Below are positions 26,101 to 40,588 of a stretch of 64,000 bases of DNA, one piece after another (position 1 is the stretch's first letter; every line of letters begins with the position of its first letter). The notes beneath the pieces are model-generated. The model was not told the DNA's origin and searched no databases. It worked only from the letters and a program-made list of their open reading frames with translations. This stretch comes from Engraulis encrasicolus (Eukaryota > Chordata > Actinopteri > Clupeiformes > Engraulidae). The DNA lies in assembly GCF_034702125.1 (NCBI RefSeq), contig NC_085876.1, forward strand, positions 22,491,129 to 22,555,128. Direction: 5' to 3'. Both the position numbers and the translations under genes were made by a program.

Positions 26101-26625
26101 GTCAGGAGAGAGATGGTCTTTGCACTCTGGACCCCATTGAGTGAGTGTACTGGTGGCCCAGTTGAAGGAGGGCTGATGGTGAACAAGCCATGGGTATCCT
26201 AAGACAAGAGGGTCTTGGGGTGAGTCGATTAAGAAAAATACACAGCTCTCTTTGTGTTTCTCTAGGGTGGTCATCTGAAGAGGTCGGGTACAGAATTCCA
26301 GTCGACCAGATCCTAGGGGTCGTCCATCAAGGGCCTGTACTGCTCTAGGAGATTCACATGGGAGGATGGGTATCTGCAGCTGCCGCGCGAGGGTTTGGTC
26401 CAGCAAGTTGACTGCAGCTCCAGAGTCCACTAAGGCTTGAAGTTTAACCTGAGATTCCCCGCCAGTGCCCCAGGAGAGACACACAGGTAAGTTACAGCGG
26501 GAGAGGGGGGCAGAGGTTACTGCTCCGCTCACCAGGAAGCCCCCTTTCCCTGGTGGGCATTGGCTTTTCCCTGCAGCTCTGGACACTGAAGCCGCTGATG
26601 ATCCTGGGACCCACAGTACAGACAA
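23107..26625 (-). CDS. pol: Chromovirus Pol polyprotein (PR-RT-RNaseH-IN-chromodomain)
   Basis: The 1172-codon open frame overlaps the end of gag in the -1 frame; translation is expected by frameshifting, so the first in-frame Met is probably not used. Order of domains: protease with LVDSGAAVN near residue 65; reverse transcriptase with the catalytic FLDD box near residue 390; RNase H with EVDASETG and TDHKN; integrase with an HHCC zinc-binding region ending CPVCLANK; the catalytic core D (SLDFVTG), D (LSDRGPQF) and E (GQTERVNQELE); then a C-terminal chromodomain (FLVDWQGYGPDERSW). The tail runs into the 3' LTR. All catalytic residues I can judge are present, so the enzyme set looks functional. 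It copies element RNA and integrates it. Confidence 0.95.
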   Translation of the reverse strand: MSVLWVPGSSAASVSRAAGKSQCPPGKGGFLVSGAVTSAPLSRCNLPVCLSWGTGGESQVKLQALVDSGAAVNLLDQTLARQLQIPILPCESPRAVQALDGRPLGSGRLEFCTRPLQMTTLEKHKESCVFFLIDSPQDPLVLGYPWLVHHQPSFNWATSTLTQWGPECKDHLSPDPQPTRSVVVADTSFVPTDLSKVPAVYHDLSAVFSKDKATSLPPHRSYDLAIDLLPGATPPRGRLYPLSIPETQAMETYIQECLENGLIRPSTSPAAAGFFFVGKKDGGLRPCIDYREMNKITVKNRYPLPLMSTAFDQLGGATIFTKLDLRNAYHLIRVRRGDEWKTAFITPSGHYEYLVMPFGLTNCPAAFQAFVNDVLREFLGRFVYVFLDDILIFSPDLDTHVQHVRQVLQKLLHNRLFIKLEKSEFHTTNTTFLGFVISPQGLLMDQSKLTAVLDWPAPNTVKQLQRFLGFANFYRRFIRNYSTVAAPLTGLLRGHPTKLRWTPEAQQAFTDLKQRFTSAPVLTHPDPQQPFIVEVDASETGVGAVLSQRNPQDQKMHPCAYFSRRLTPVESRYDVGDRELLAVKLALEEWRHWLEGAIHPFMVWTDHKNLEYIRGARRLNPRQARWALFFTRFHFTLSYRPGSKNVKPDALSRQFSPDHSPVTHDSILPEACVIAPVRWVLMEQVRDGHQLEQPPPDTPDSKTFVPSAQRPLVLEWGHNARVAGHPGRQRTMELIDRTFWWPTMKDDVNEYVSACPVCLANKVDNQRPQGLLQPLPIARRPWSHVSLDFVTGLPTSNGFNTVLVVVDRFSKMSRFVPLQKLPTARQTADTVMKEIVRYYGPPEEILSDRGPQFIARFWKSFWQLMGVTIRLTSGYHPQSNGQTERVNQELEKYLRCYCSTNPTTWASHLMWAEIAHNQLTSSSTGLSPFEIVTGYPPAFLPESTTDGPVPSANASVQRLHRLWKRARQNLQRASKQHKRQADRRRRVAVVYRPGDRVWVSTKGLPIQTESRKLSPRYVGPFRISRRVNPVAYLLNIPRSMRCSPVFHVSLLRKAIFSPLSPVSQTPPAPRMIDGAPSYTVRRLLDVRRRGRSLEFLVDWQGYGPDERSWVAKKDILDKSLISEFYDTRPDLPGPSGAGPRGGAPVTIPPNTCPPEQRRAHMSQRVTRSAHRK

Positions 26626-27485
26626 AGACCCTGCTGGAATCGACGGCGTCTCTCTTCAAGGCTCAGGCGGGATCTTCCCAGTTGCATGGGCTCCTCTCCT
26701 TGGTCGCTGGTGGGCGATGGTGCAGGCAATGGGAGTTGTGAGGTTCGTCGTGAAGGAGAGATGGCTCGGTTAGGCTGGAGAAGTCGAAGCTCTCGCCGCT
26801 CCCTCCGTCTTTCCTGTATGCGTTTGTCCAGGGCTGTTGCCAGTGTAATGATGTCATCCAAGTCGTCACCCCAATCTCTGTTCACCATTTCATCTTTCAG
26901 GGACTCTCTAAGCCCTTGGTAGAAGGCACTCACCAATGCTTCACCTTCCCATCCGGTCTCAGCTGAAAGGGTGCGGAATTCAATTGCATAGTCAATCACT
27001 GACCTTTGCCCTTGGGTAAGTGTGAAAAGCCGAGAAGAGGCCTGTCGCTGGGTGAGTCCTTCATCAAACACCCGCTGGAGTGCGTCCATGAACCTCTCGA
27101 TGGTCTGGCAGTCTGGGTGGCGATGGGTCCACAAGGCTGTAGCCCAATCCAGGGCCTTTCCCTTCAGCCGAGTGATGATATAGGCGACTTTGGCTCGCTC
27201 GGTGGGGAAATGTGCAGGCTGCAGCTCGAAGATCAAAGAGCATTGAGTGAGAAACCCTCGGCAGGCTGCAGGCTCCCCAGAGAAAGGAGGTGGAGGAGAG
27301 AGGCTTGAGTTAGGAAGAGAGGGTGAAGCATTACCCAGACTCCCCACACGATTGCCAAGCTGGTTGAGGGCATCTTCCATTTGCAGTAGGCCATCTTGTT
27401 GGGAGTGCACAGTAACGCTGAGTCTCTGAACATGGCCGCGGAGTTCTTCAACATCTGCTGCGCTACTTTGATTTGGTTCATGCAT
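26529..27485 (-). CDS. gag: Chromovirus Gag with CCHC zinc knuckle
   Basis: The 318-codon frame starts at 27485, only three bases inside the 5' LTR boundary. It contains the gag core typical of sushi elements (FLTQCSLIFELQP, KVAYIITRLKGKALDWA, FTLTQGQRSVIDYAIEFRTL). A C-terminal CX2CX4HX4C zinc knuckle lies near residue 290 (CLYCGSQDHQRLQC). Gag forms the particle that packages RNA. It ends at 26529, overlapping pol by 97 nt. The start codon sits inside the proposed primer-binding site, which is unusual. Confidence 0.92.
   Translation of the reverse strand: MHEPNQSSAADVEELRGHVQRLSVTVHSQQDGLLQMEDALNQLGNRVGSLGNASPSLPNSSLSPPPPFSGEPAACRGFLTQCSLIFELQPAHFPTERAKVAYIITRLKGKALDWATALWTHRHPDCQTIERFMDALQRVFDEGLTQRQASSRLFTLTQGQRSVIDYAIEFRTLSAETGWEGEALVSAFYQGLRESLKDEMVNRDWGDDLDDIITLATALDKRIQERRRERRELRLLQPNRAISPSRRTSQLPLPAPSPTSDQGEEPMQLGRSRLSLEERRRRFQQGLCLYCGSQDHQRLQCPELQGKANAHQGKGASW
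26565..26571 (-). promoter_or_regulatory. Candidate -1 ribosomal frameshift site GGGAAAA
   Basis: In the gag frame this reads G GGA AAA, fitting the X XXY YYZ slippery rule. It lies within the gag/pol overlap (26529-26625). A second, weaker candidate GGGAAAG follows about 20 nt later. Sushi-derived PEG10 uses GGGAAAC in a comparable place. Confidence 0.6.
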
Positions 27486-27486
27486 G
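27476..27486 (-). promoter_or_regulatory. Candidate self-primer binding site
   Basis: On the coding strand CATGCATGAAC starts one base after the 5' LTR. It is an exact 11-nt complement of GTTCATGCATG at 27918-27908 inside the LTR, which would be the RNA 5' end. This is the arrangement of the self-priming Tf1/sushi group. Confidence 0.6.
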
Positions 27487-27487
27487 A

Positions 27488-28044
27488 TGTCAGACTGGAA
27501 ATAAGAGCACAGTTGCAGATGTGGTTCAGGTTCTTTACTTCAACAAAAATCTTCAATTCATCAACAAAGGACTTGGGTAGAATACAAAACTCAGGAGGTC
27601 ACGCATGAAATCACAGCTTGGTAAATACAAAACTTAGGAAGTCTTCAATGATCAATAATCTTCATAAACACAGTCCAGTAATCAGTATTTAGGCAGTCCA
27701 AGATCCAAGTACAGAAATTAGGCAGCGTGACAATGAATTCCAATAATGGCAGAGCAACAGCACAAAGAGTTGGGCAGACACAGTACCGTGACCAAGAGAG
27801 ATGTTCAAGGAGGCAGCTTCACAGAAAGAGTCTTTAAGATTGGCCAGAGAGCACAGTCCAGTTCCAAAGCAAAGACAAAGGCACAGGGGTTTCAGCAAAC
27901 ATGAGCACATGCATGAACAGTGACAAACAATTCTCAAGACAATTTAAAGATGGCCGTCACTTCCTGTGGGCTGAGCGTGTCACTCGTTGACTCATGTGCG
28001 CCCTCCGCTGTTCAGGAGGGCATGTGTTCGGTGGGATTGTGACA
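27488..28044 (-). repeat. 5' LTR of the chromovirus
   Basis: 557 bp and apparently identical to 22638-23194. The TTTAAA at 27943-27948 lies 25-30 nt before the proposed transcription start at 27918 and is a plausible TATA-like box. Confidence 0.93.
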
Positions 28045-28974
28045 CTTCTCCTTCATCATCTGACTCTTCTGCTCCTCTTCCTCCCTCAGTGCAGCTATCC
28101 TGGCTGCCTCTTCCTCTCGTAGAAACTGGTGAAGCTCCTCAAACTCCTCCTTGATCTGCGCCTCTGTGTTATGAACTTGAGTCTACAAACAAACACATCA
28201 GAAACATGTCAGACAAGGCACATAAAGGAAATGCGATAATAATTGGTCAGTAACATTTTACCTGTAAACCCTCAAATCAACATGACACTTCTTCCTTAAT
28301 GTACTGATCCATGTGTCTACCTTAATGTGAGCTGCTGTTTGATCACAGAGGAGTTTCATTTCTTCAAATGTCTTCAGTTTCTTCTTTAAGGGATGCAGTT
28401 TGGTCTTGAGCTCATCCTGAAAGGAACAAACACTATTTTAGGTCACATGATAATGTCAAAATAACATTTGCTAAATGATTACAGGGGTTAAGTTACAACA
28501 TCTTGTAAATATGTGAATAATGTCTCACCTTGCGTTCAGGTGCTGCTTCATGTCTAATGTTGTGATTTTTGTGTTTCTTTGAGTCTCGACAAACCCAGCA
28601 CACAGTTTCTTTATCATCTAGACAGAAGGCCTTGAGTTTCTCACTGTGCAGACTGCAGAGCACCTCAGACCCTGCTGAAGCTCTCTGACTCCTCTCCTGT
28701 AGGAAGGTCTCACACAGGTTCCTTAACGCCATGTTGGGATGATGCCAGTCTTTTGAGGATTTTCTTCTGCAGTAAGGACATTCTCTGGATCCCTTCTTCT
28801 CCCAGAACTGCAGCAGACAGGCCTTACACACACTGTGAGCACATGTCAGTATGACAGGATCCTTGTAGATGTCACAGCACACAGGACAGGTGAGATCCTC
28901 TTCGAACTTTGATGCCATTTTCTCCTATACAAGATAAAACAATAAACTATTGTTATGGATACCTATTCCAGTCC

Positions 28975-29194
<220 letters not shown>

Positions 29195-30036
29195 TTGCCG
29201 TACAACTAATGGCCACTGAATGAATGTCACCAGCTGATCAGGAACATGATATGAATTCATGAAATGGGGACTTTCATTTCCAAAATATTACATTAGGTAG
29301 ACCCAATTGCAACATTTGAACCAAAACAGTGCAAGAAAATTCCACAATTGACAAAGTTTAAAGTACTTATATGATACACCAGCAGCTCTTGACACCTGTT
29401 GCTGCCCGTTTACTTTCACTTTTGATTTGATCTCAAAGTTTTAGCTGCCAATGTATTTAAAACATCCTCCATTCATTCTGCAAGCCATTAAACGAAAGGA
29501 AAATATATTCTATTTAAATAAAAAGTGTCACACACCTGTTCAAGTGTTACGAGTGCCTTCTGTACCTCAGCCTTGACTTCCTCATTCCCAAAGGAGGGAG
29601 AGGGAGAGCTGAAGAGGGAGGGACTCAGAGAGGCAGAGGCAACAGGTACTGTACCGTCTGGTATTCCACTGCTGGAGACAGCCAAGCTAACGTAAGTCAG
29701 TAACATTAGCCAAATCTTCTAAGCAACTGATTAATGGTTTTCTCTCCTTTTGCATCCCAAATTTCTGGGGATTTTCGCAACAAGAAATAATACATACAGA
29801 CTGAGCTACATAAGATACAAGGTATTAAGGTATATTAAACCTATACATATTGATGAAGAAAAAAATGTATTTCAAAGAGAATATTGAATAGTTATGTTAT
29901 ATAATTACATCCCAGAGTTGAAAAAGACTGCCTTAATGTCACTAAGTAGGTTTTGGTGAAAGAACATAATACACTATGTCAACCTGATGGCTGACCTCAT
30001 TCCTACTGAGGAGACGCCCTTACCTGGGAGACAAGA

Positions 30037-30222
30037 GGGGCCTGTACTAAGAAGCTGGTTCAGGAGTAAAGCAGGTTAAGATAAGAGGTAAATCATCTAA
30101 TAGAGGAGCCTGGAGTCCTCTTTGTCTTTAGAACCCAGAGGACTCCAGGCTCTTCTATTAGATGATTTACCTCTTAAATTAACCTAAAGTACTGCTGAAC
30201 CAGCTTCTTAATATAGGCCCAA
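30037..30222. repeat. Hairpin MITE upstream of unit beta
   Basis: This is the best preserved copy: arms of about 80 nt start AGGGGCCTGTACTAAGAAGC and end GCTTCTTAATATAGGCCC around a loop near 30125-30135. Related to 12133-12285, 37435-37605, 44961-45060 and 61553-61735. Confidence 0.75.
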
Positions 30223-30993
30223 GCACTGGAGGGATGTGGATCATACAGTATGTGGGTGAGAAGGATGAAAACAAACCTGAACATTGAGCTCCACATCTGC
30301 AGACAGCTGTTACACCTTTTTAGAACTACTTCAACGCACCTTTTCAAAATACCTTCATAATACTGAAAACTGTGTTAGTTTGTAGCACATGTGGGTGAGG
30401 AAGATGAAAACAAACCCCCCATGACTGATGCTGACAGCTGATTGGTCGAGTGAATTGTCCTCGAGTCACACATCTCAAGGAAAGACAAAATGACAACAGA
30501 GAGACTTGTTTGAATACAAATAGTAATCTTCATTAATGGCACTGTTTCATTTAACATGTTTCTCATATCCAAATGGAGATGCTGCTTCAAAAGCTCAATG
30601 AAATATAAAATGATGTAATGATTTCCCCAAAGGCGTACCCAAATGTTTATATGCCATGTGGGGAATACTACCACTGTTTGGACTCATATTTGGACTTTTA
30701 CCTCTATGAGGGGAGCAGCAGGTTGGGCCAGTATATGCAGAGGACACACCCCCTTTACTCTACTACTATTCTATACACCATTAGACAAGAGAAAGGTGCA
30801 ATCATTAATGAAAAAGTGTAATTTTAAAAAAAGTTTTCTTTAGGAATCAACTACATTCCAGTCATTAAATAATGGTCCATTTTGCCTCTAAGGTCTCAGT
30901 AATGTCTGACCCTGTATTGGTGGTCAAGGACTGTAACATGACACGGGAAGACCATATCAACACATGTCTTACAAAGCAAATAATGTGTTAGTG

Positions 30994-31183
<190 letters not shown>

Positions 31184-31188
31184 TCTAT

Positions 31189-31732
31189 CTACTCTACTCT
31201 TATCAAGTTCTTCACTGGTAGCATCCTCAGAGGACGGGCATTACAACCAGTACCAAAATATGGAAACATTCTCTCAGTGAAAGAGTGGGTGAAGGTGTGT
31301 AAATGTGTGTTATTATCAGGGTCAGAGAATGTCCGCTTTCCCTTGTCCCAGTCCAGCTGCACTCTGATCCTCTGGAGTTTCTTCTTCACTACTATATGTG
31401 AAGAGTGGAGGGCTTTGGTGGGGCACACACTCCATATTTACCATCATGATAAAACGCATACCACCGCCCACTCAAGGATGTGAAGTCTCCATTCCTCTGG
31501 AGAGACTCTGCCATCACACCTACAATCCATGAAGTGTTGTCCCCAACCTCCACATCCCAGCAGTGTGTCCCTGAGTTAAAGCCCTCAGAGCTCAGGAGAC
31601 AGCAATACTCATCAAATCTCTGTGGGTTATCAGAAAGCTGCTGTTTCGCATCACCAAGCCTCACACTGGTCAGATGATCCTCAGACAGGATGAGTTCTGG
31701 GTGTGCAGTGTTGGGGTCCAGAGTAACAGGAG
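31189..31732 (-). pseudogene. TRIM terminal B30.2 exon, b type, of unit alpha, frameshifted
   Basis: Same class as 13298-13842 ([26 protein letters not shown]). A 5-nt insertion around 31391-31396 (CACTACTATATGTG against CACTATGTG in intact copies) breaks the frame two thirds through. There is also an in-frame extra codon near 31675, and the last three codons are missing. The matching downstream polyadenylation hexamer is changed to AATGAA near 30530. The acceptor is still present. Most likely a dead alternative last exon of alpha. Confidence 0.8.
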
Positions 31733-32840
31733 CTGCAGAGAGGAAGAAAACACACAGAAGCCGAACAATAAAGGCGTTCAGGCCGACATAGAACCGTGAC
31801 GTGCCCGTTCCTGCACATCATCTCGAACCGAAAGTCTGAGTGTGCATGACTGGACAGTTGTTTGCGATGCGAACTGAACAATACTTTTTTTTTTTCTTTG
31901 TACCATGACAACAATGTGGATGTCAGCAGGTTTATCTGGGTAAAAAATAGTCACATACAGAACAGTGCAGAGCCTGGTATGACCGTAGGTGGTTAGTAGG
32001 TAAGAACTTTAGTTCTGACTGGTGTGGGCAGTATGAGTGGTGTGGAATGGTGATGTGAATGACAGTAACACACATGAGCTGAACACTGAACTGAATGGTC
32101 TCTATGTGTGTGACAGGGTTTCAGCATGTGACTGTGTCTAACAGTATATTTCTTTGAATGTGCCATATGGGTGTGTGGGCCTGTGTGCCTCTGCATGTGT
32201 GTGTCTCAGCTTATGTGCGTGAAATGATGCTCTACTCTACTCTACTCTAGTTCTTGCTCTGCTGCTGCCCTCTCCTGGATACATGCGGTACTGACTTTAT
32301 TTGCAGGCAGGAGTCAGGACTCATACAGCTCACCCAACAAGGGGTCATTATCAGACCTCCCGCACCCTCTCCTCTTGCTCGCGTCCTCATGCTTCACTGA
32401 TGCTCCACCTCCATGAGGAAAACAATAAAGTTTCCTCACAGTCAGCATAAGCACAACTTTTTGAGGACTTTTACCCATTCAACATCCCTATTGCAAATGA
32501 GAAAATGTCCTTTGAATTCTGCTTTGGTGAGATATTGAGTAAAACTTTGCCTTGCATCCCTAGGCCACAGGCCACACATATTTTGCCTTCAAACATGGGA
32601 TTTCCATTAGGCTTTATTTTTATTTTAAAAACTATAATGAACATTGTTAGACATTTTTGCAACTACTTCAAACTATCAATGCTTTCTCAATCTGCACAAA
32701 TTCAACACACCTTGTATGCAGAAACCTGTACTGAAAATTTTGTTTTGGTTGAGTAAATTGGCCTAGAGTTGCACATTTCAAGGAAATACAGAATGACAGA
32801 TGAATACAGAATAGCAAGAGTTTGGAAGCAAATAGTAGGT

Positions 32841-32846
32841 TTTATT
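32841..32846 (-). promoter_or_regulatory. Candidate polyadenylation signal for B30.2a of alpha
   Basis: AATAAA on the minus strand, about 570 nt past the stop at 33412, conserved in beta and epsilon. Confidence 0.5.
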
Positions 32847-33364
32847 AATAGCACTGTTAACAAATTTCTTATGTGAATATGAAGATCATTTGTCAAAAGC
32901 TCAAGGATAAAATTATGTAATGATTTTCCCAAAGGCATACCCAAACCTTTGAATACAATGTGGGGAACACTAGTACTGTTTAGACTAATATTGATGTGTG
33001 GTGTCAGTTCCTCACATCTCTATGAGGAGAGCAGCAGGTTGGAGACAGTACATGCTCCCAGAGGACACACACACACACACACACCACTCTACCACTATTA
33101 TTCTATACACCATTAGAAAGTAATTAAAGACAAATGTAATTTAGACAGTTTTAACCCAAAGTCAAATACATGCATGCCATTAAAAATGTTAATTTTGCCT
33201 TTAAGGCCTCACTAATTCCTGACCCTGGATTGGTGGTCTTGACATTATGGACAATTAAAAAGGACTTTAATATACAGTACAATAATATGCCAATAGCACA
33301 GCACATGTATTACATCAATGCGCACACACACATACACACATATGCAAGAAAACGTGCACACATG

Positions 33365-33400
<36 letters not shown>

Positions 33401-33411
33401 GCCCAATTTGT

Positions 33412-37057
<3,646 letters not shown>

Positions 37058-37434
37058 CTGCTGGAGATAGTCAAGCTAACGTAGGTCAGTAACATTAGCA
37101 AATCCTTCAAAGCAACTGATTAACGGTTTTGTCTCCTTTTACATCCCAAATTTCTGTGGATTTTCACAACAAGAAATAATACATGACTGAGCTACATAAG
37201 ACACAAGGTGTTAAACCTAGAGATATTGATGACAGTCTAAGATTGTAAAAAACAATGTTTCAAAGAGATTTATGAATAGTTATGTTGTATTAAGTATATC
37301 CCAGAGTTGAAAACACTGCCTTCATATCACTAAGTATAGTAGATCTTCGAAAATGGAAGTTTTTGGTGAAGGAACTACCTGATGGCTGACCTCATTCCCA
37401 CTGAGGAGATACACCTACCTGGGAGACAAGAAGG

Positions 37435-37605
37435 GAAGCTGGTTCAGGAGTAAGCCAGATTAAGTTAAGAGGTAAATCATGTAATAGAGGAGCCTGGAGT
37501 TCTCATTGTCTTTAGAACCCAGAGGACTCCAGGCTCTTCTATTAAATGATTTACGTCTTAACTTAACTTAATTTACTCCTGAACCAGCTCCTTAGTACAG
37601 ACCCA
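37435..37605. repeat. Hairpin MITE upstream of unit alpha
   Basis: Arms with GAGGTAAATCATGTAATAGA and CTATTAAATGATTTACG, in the same place as in the other units. Confidence 0.65.
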
Positions 37606-38171
37606 AGGACTGGAGGGATGTGGAGCACATGTGGAGGAGGATGAAAACAAACCTGAACATTGAGCTCCACATCTACAGACAGCTGTTACACCTCTTTAGA
37701 ACTATTTCAACACACCTTTTCAAAATACCGTCATAATACTGAAAACTGTGTTAGTTTGTAGCACATGTGGGTGAGGAGGATGAAAACAAACCCCTCATGA
37801 CTGATGAGCTCCACATCTGCTGACAGCTGATTGGTCGAGTGAATTGTCCTCGAGTCACACATCTCAAGGAAAGACAAAATGACAACAGAGAGACTTGTTT
37901 GAATACAAATAGTAATCTTCATTAATGGCACTGTTTCATTTAACATGTTTCTCATATCCAAATGGAGATGCTGCTTCAAAAGCTCAATGAAATATAAAAT
38001 GGTGTAATGATTTCTCCAAAGACGTACCCAAATGTTTATATGCTATGTGGGGAAGACTAGCATGGTTTGGACTAATATTTGGACTTGTTCCCCTATGAGG
38101 AGAGCAGCAGGTTGGGCCAGTACATGCTCCCAGAGGACACACACCCTTTACTCTACTACTATTCTATACAC

Positions 38172-38378
38172 CAGTGTTTCCCAACCTTTTTTGTCTCATG
38201 TACCCCCCAAGCCTTTTCGTTGTGCCGTTAGTACCCCTTAACTCGTGTTTTACATCGCTTTTTCTATTCCAGTGTGACTATGCTCCATGCATTTGTTAAA
38301 ATTCCATTTTTCCAAGTACCCCCTGCAGTGGGTTCGCGTACCCCTAGTGGTACACGTACCCCTGGTTGGGAAACAGTG
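38172..38378. mobile_element. Small hAT MITE with perfect 8-bp duplication
   Basis: 207 bp, tips CAGTGTTTCCCAACC and GGTTGGGAAACAGTG, interior with several GTACCCC words. The duplication CTATACAC is at 38164-38171 and 38379-38386. The empty site ATTCTATACACCATTAGAC is seen near 30769. Same family as 60147-60346. Confidence 0.93.
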
Positions 38379-38606
38379 CTATACACCATTAGACAAGAGA
38401 AAGATGCAATCAGTAATGAAAAAGTGTAATTTTAACAAAAAGTTTTCTTTAGGAATCAACTACTTTCCAGTCATTAAATAATGGTCAATTTGGCCTCTAA
38501 GGTCTCAGTAATGTCTGACCCTGTATTGGTGGTTAAGGACTGTAACATGACACAGCAAGGCCATCAACACAAGTCTTACATAAGCAAATAATGTGTTAGT
38601 GCTGTG

Positions 38607-38758
<152 letters not shown>

Positions 38759-38761
38759 GCT

Positions 38762-39306
38762 CTATCTGTGCTGCTGTACTCTTATCAAGTTCTTCACTGG
38801 TAGCATCCTCAGAAGACAGGCATGACAACCAGTACCAAAATATGGAAACACTCTCTCAGTGAAAGAGTGGGTGAAGGTGTGTAAATGAGTGTTATTATCG
38901 GGGTCAGAGAATGTCCGCTTTCCCTTGTCCCAGTCCAGCTGCACTCTGTTCCTCTGGAGTTTCTTCTTCACTATGTTAAGAGTGGAGGGCTGTGGTGGGG
39001 CACACACTCCATATTTACCATCATGATAAAACGCATACCACTGCCCACTCAAGGATGTGAAATCTCCCTTCCTCTGGACAGACTCTGCCATCACACCCAC
39101 ATACCACCATGTGTTGTCTCCAACCTCCACATCCCAGCAGTGTGTCCCTGAGTTAAAGCCCTCAGAGCCCAGGAGACAGGAATACGTATCAAATCTCTCT
39201 GGATTATCAGGCAGCTGCTGTTTCTCATCAACACGCCTCACACTGGTCAGGTCCTCAGACAGGATGAGTTCTGGGTGTGCAGTGTTGGGGTCCAGAGTAA
39301 CAGGAG
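38762..39306 (-). CDS. TRIM terminal B30.2 exon, b type, without its own RING exons
   Basis: An intact 545-nt exon with acceptor (TTCCTCTCTGCAG) and stop at 38762. It carries b-class marks ([31 protein letters not shown]) and private changes (DTYSCLL, WWYVGVMAESVQ, CHACLLR). Homology to the TRIM unit breaks off at about 39904, before any B30.2a or RING exon of the same unit. It is therefore the downstream remnant of a minus-strand unit whose body is missing, or hidden beyond the island and gap. Its downstream hexamer is AATGAA rather than AATAAA. Without a promoter and 5' exons expression is doubtful. Confidence 0.7.
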
Positions 39307-40588
39307 CTGCAGAGAGGAAGAAAACACACAGAAGCTGAACAATAAAGGCACGTTCAGGCCGACATAGAACTGTGACGGTGCCCGTTCCTGCACATAATCT
39401 CGAACCGAAAGTCTGAGCGTGCATGACTGGACAGTTGTTTGCGATGCGAACTGAACAATACTTGTTTTTTTTCTGCTTACCATGACATCAATGTGGATGT
39501 CAGCAGGTTTATCTGGGTAACAAATAGTCACATACAGAACAGTGCAGAGCCTGGTGTGACCGTAGGTGGTTAGTAGGTAAGAACTTTAGTTCTGATTGGT
39601 GTGGGCAGTACGAGTGGTGTGGAATTGTGATGTGAATGACAGTAACACACATGAGCTGAACACTGAACTGAATGGTCTCTATGTGTGTGTCAGGGTTTCA
39701 GCATGTGACTGTGTCTAATATTATGTTTCTTTGAATATGCCATATGGGTGTGCAGGCCTGTGTGCCTCTGCATGTGTGTCTCTCAGCTTACGTGCGTGTA
39801 ATACGTAAATTATACTCTACTACTCTACTCTATTCTACTCTACTCTAGTACTTGCTCTGCTGCTGCCATCTGCTGGATACATGCGGTACTGACTTTATTT
39901 GCAGGCTATGAGCCGAGGGGTCGACCGGTGCCATCTGGGGGGAGGAATGCTAGCAATGTTTTTTGGCAAGGTATATCCCCCCACTAGTAGAAAAAGCTTG
40001 ATAGCAGTCATGGGGTGGTAGCGAAATCACTTTTTTCAGCTCTTGAAGTTACTACCCCCCTATAATAAATACTGTTTTTTAATATCGGCTGTATATGTAG
40101 TTATGGCTTATGTTGGGGGTATTGCCAATATCCTATACCATCGTGCTTGTTATCACTGGAAAGGGGACCTTTCAGGCTTTCATTTCAGCCCATTAATGAA
40201 TCTGTCTGACATACACAGAAGCCACAGCACATCATTAAACCAGAAATAGCTCCCATTTCCACACACATTGTGCCAAAACTGTGCACTTTCGTTTACATCT
40301 GTGGCATGAAAGAACACCAAGGACACCAAAGTTAACAACCTCAATACTCAGGGCACTCTACCGATTCAGAAAATGTATAATATGCCCATGCTATCATTTA
40401 GTATATGTCTGTGAGACGCTTAAATGTCACTTGTGCAACCAGCAAAAATGTCTTCAAAATCGGACCCAATAGAATGGACTAATACAATGCCGGTATCACT
40501 TTACTTAAACAAACTTTGTTTATACCATAGTTCATATGTGAATGTACATAACATTCACAAGTTGTTAAAGTATTCAATTATTGTTTTG

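Larger units (their letters stand above)
22638..28044 (-). mobile_element. Full-length sushi-type Ty3/gypsy chromovirus
   Basis: 5407 bp, with 557-bp LTRs at 22638-23194 and 27488-28044 that look identical by eye, beginning TGTCA and ending TGACA. Gag and pol run on the minus strand without a stop or internal frameshift other than the normal gag/pol shift. The C-terminal chromodomain places it among chromoviruses. The element lies in the 231-nt coiled-coil exon of TRIM unit beta. Flanking 5-mers are CTTCT on the right and ATACT on the left; the exon length proves a 5-nt duplication. Near-zero LTR divergence and intact frames imply very recent insertion. Confidence 0.95.

Noticed and set aside
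23544..27556. Many open frames opposite or inside the chromovirus gag and pol
   Set aside because: They overlap the real frames in other phases and lack family motifs.
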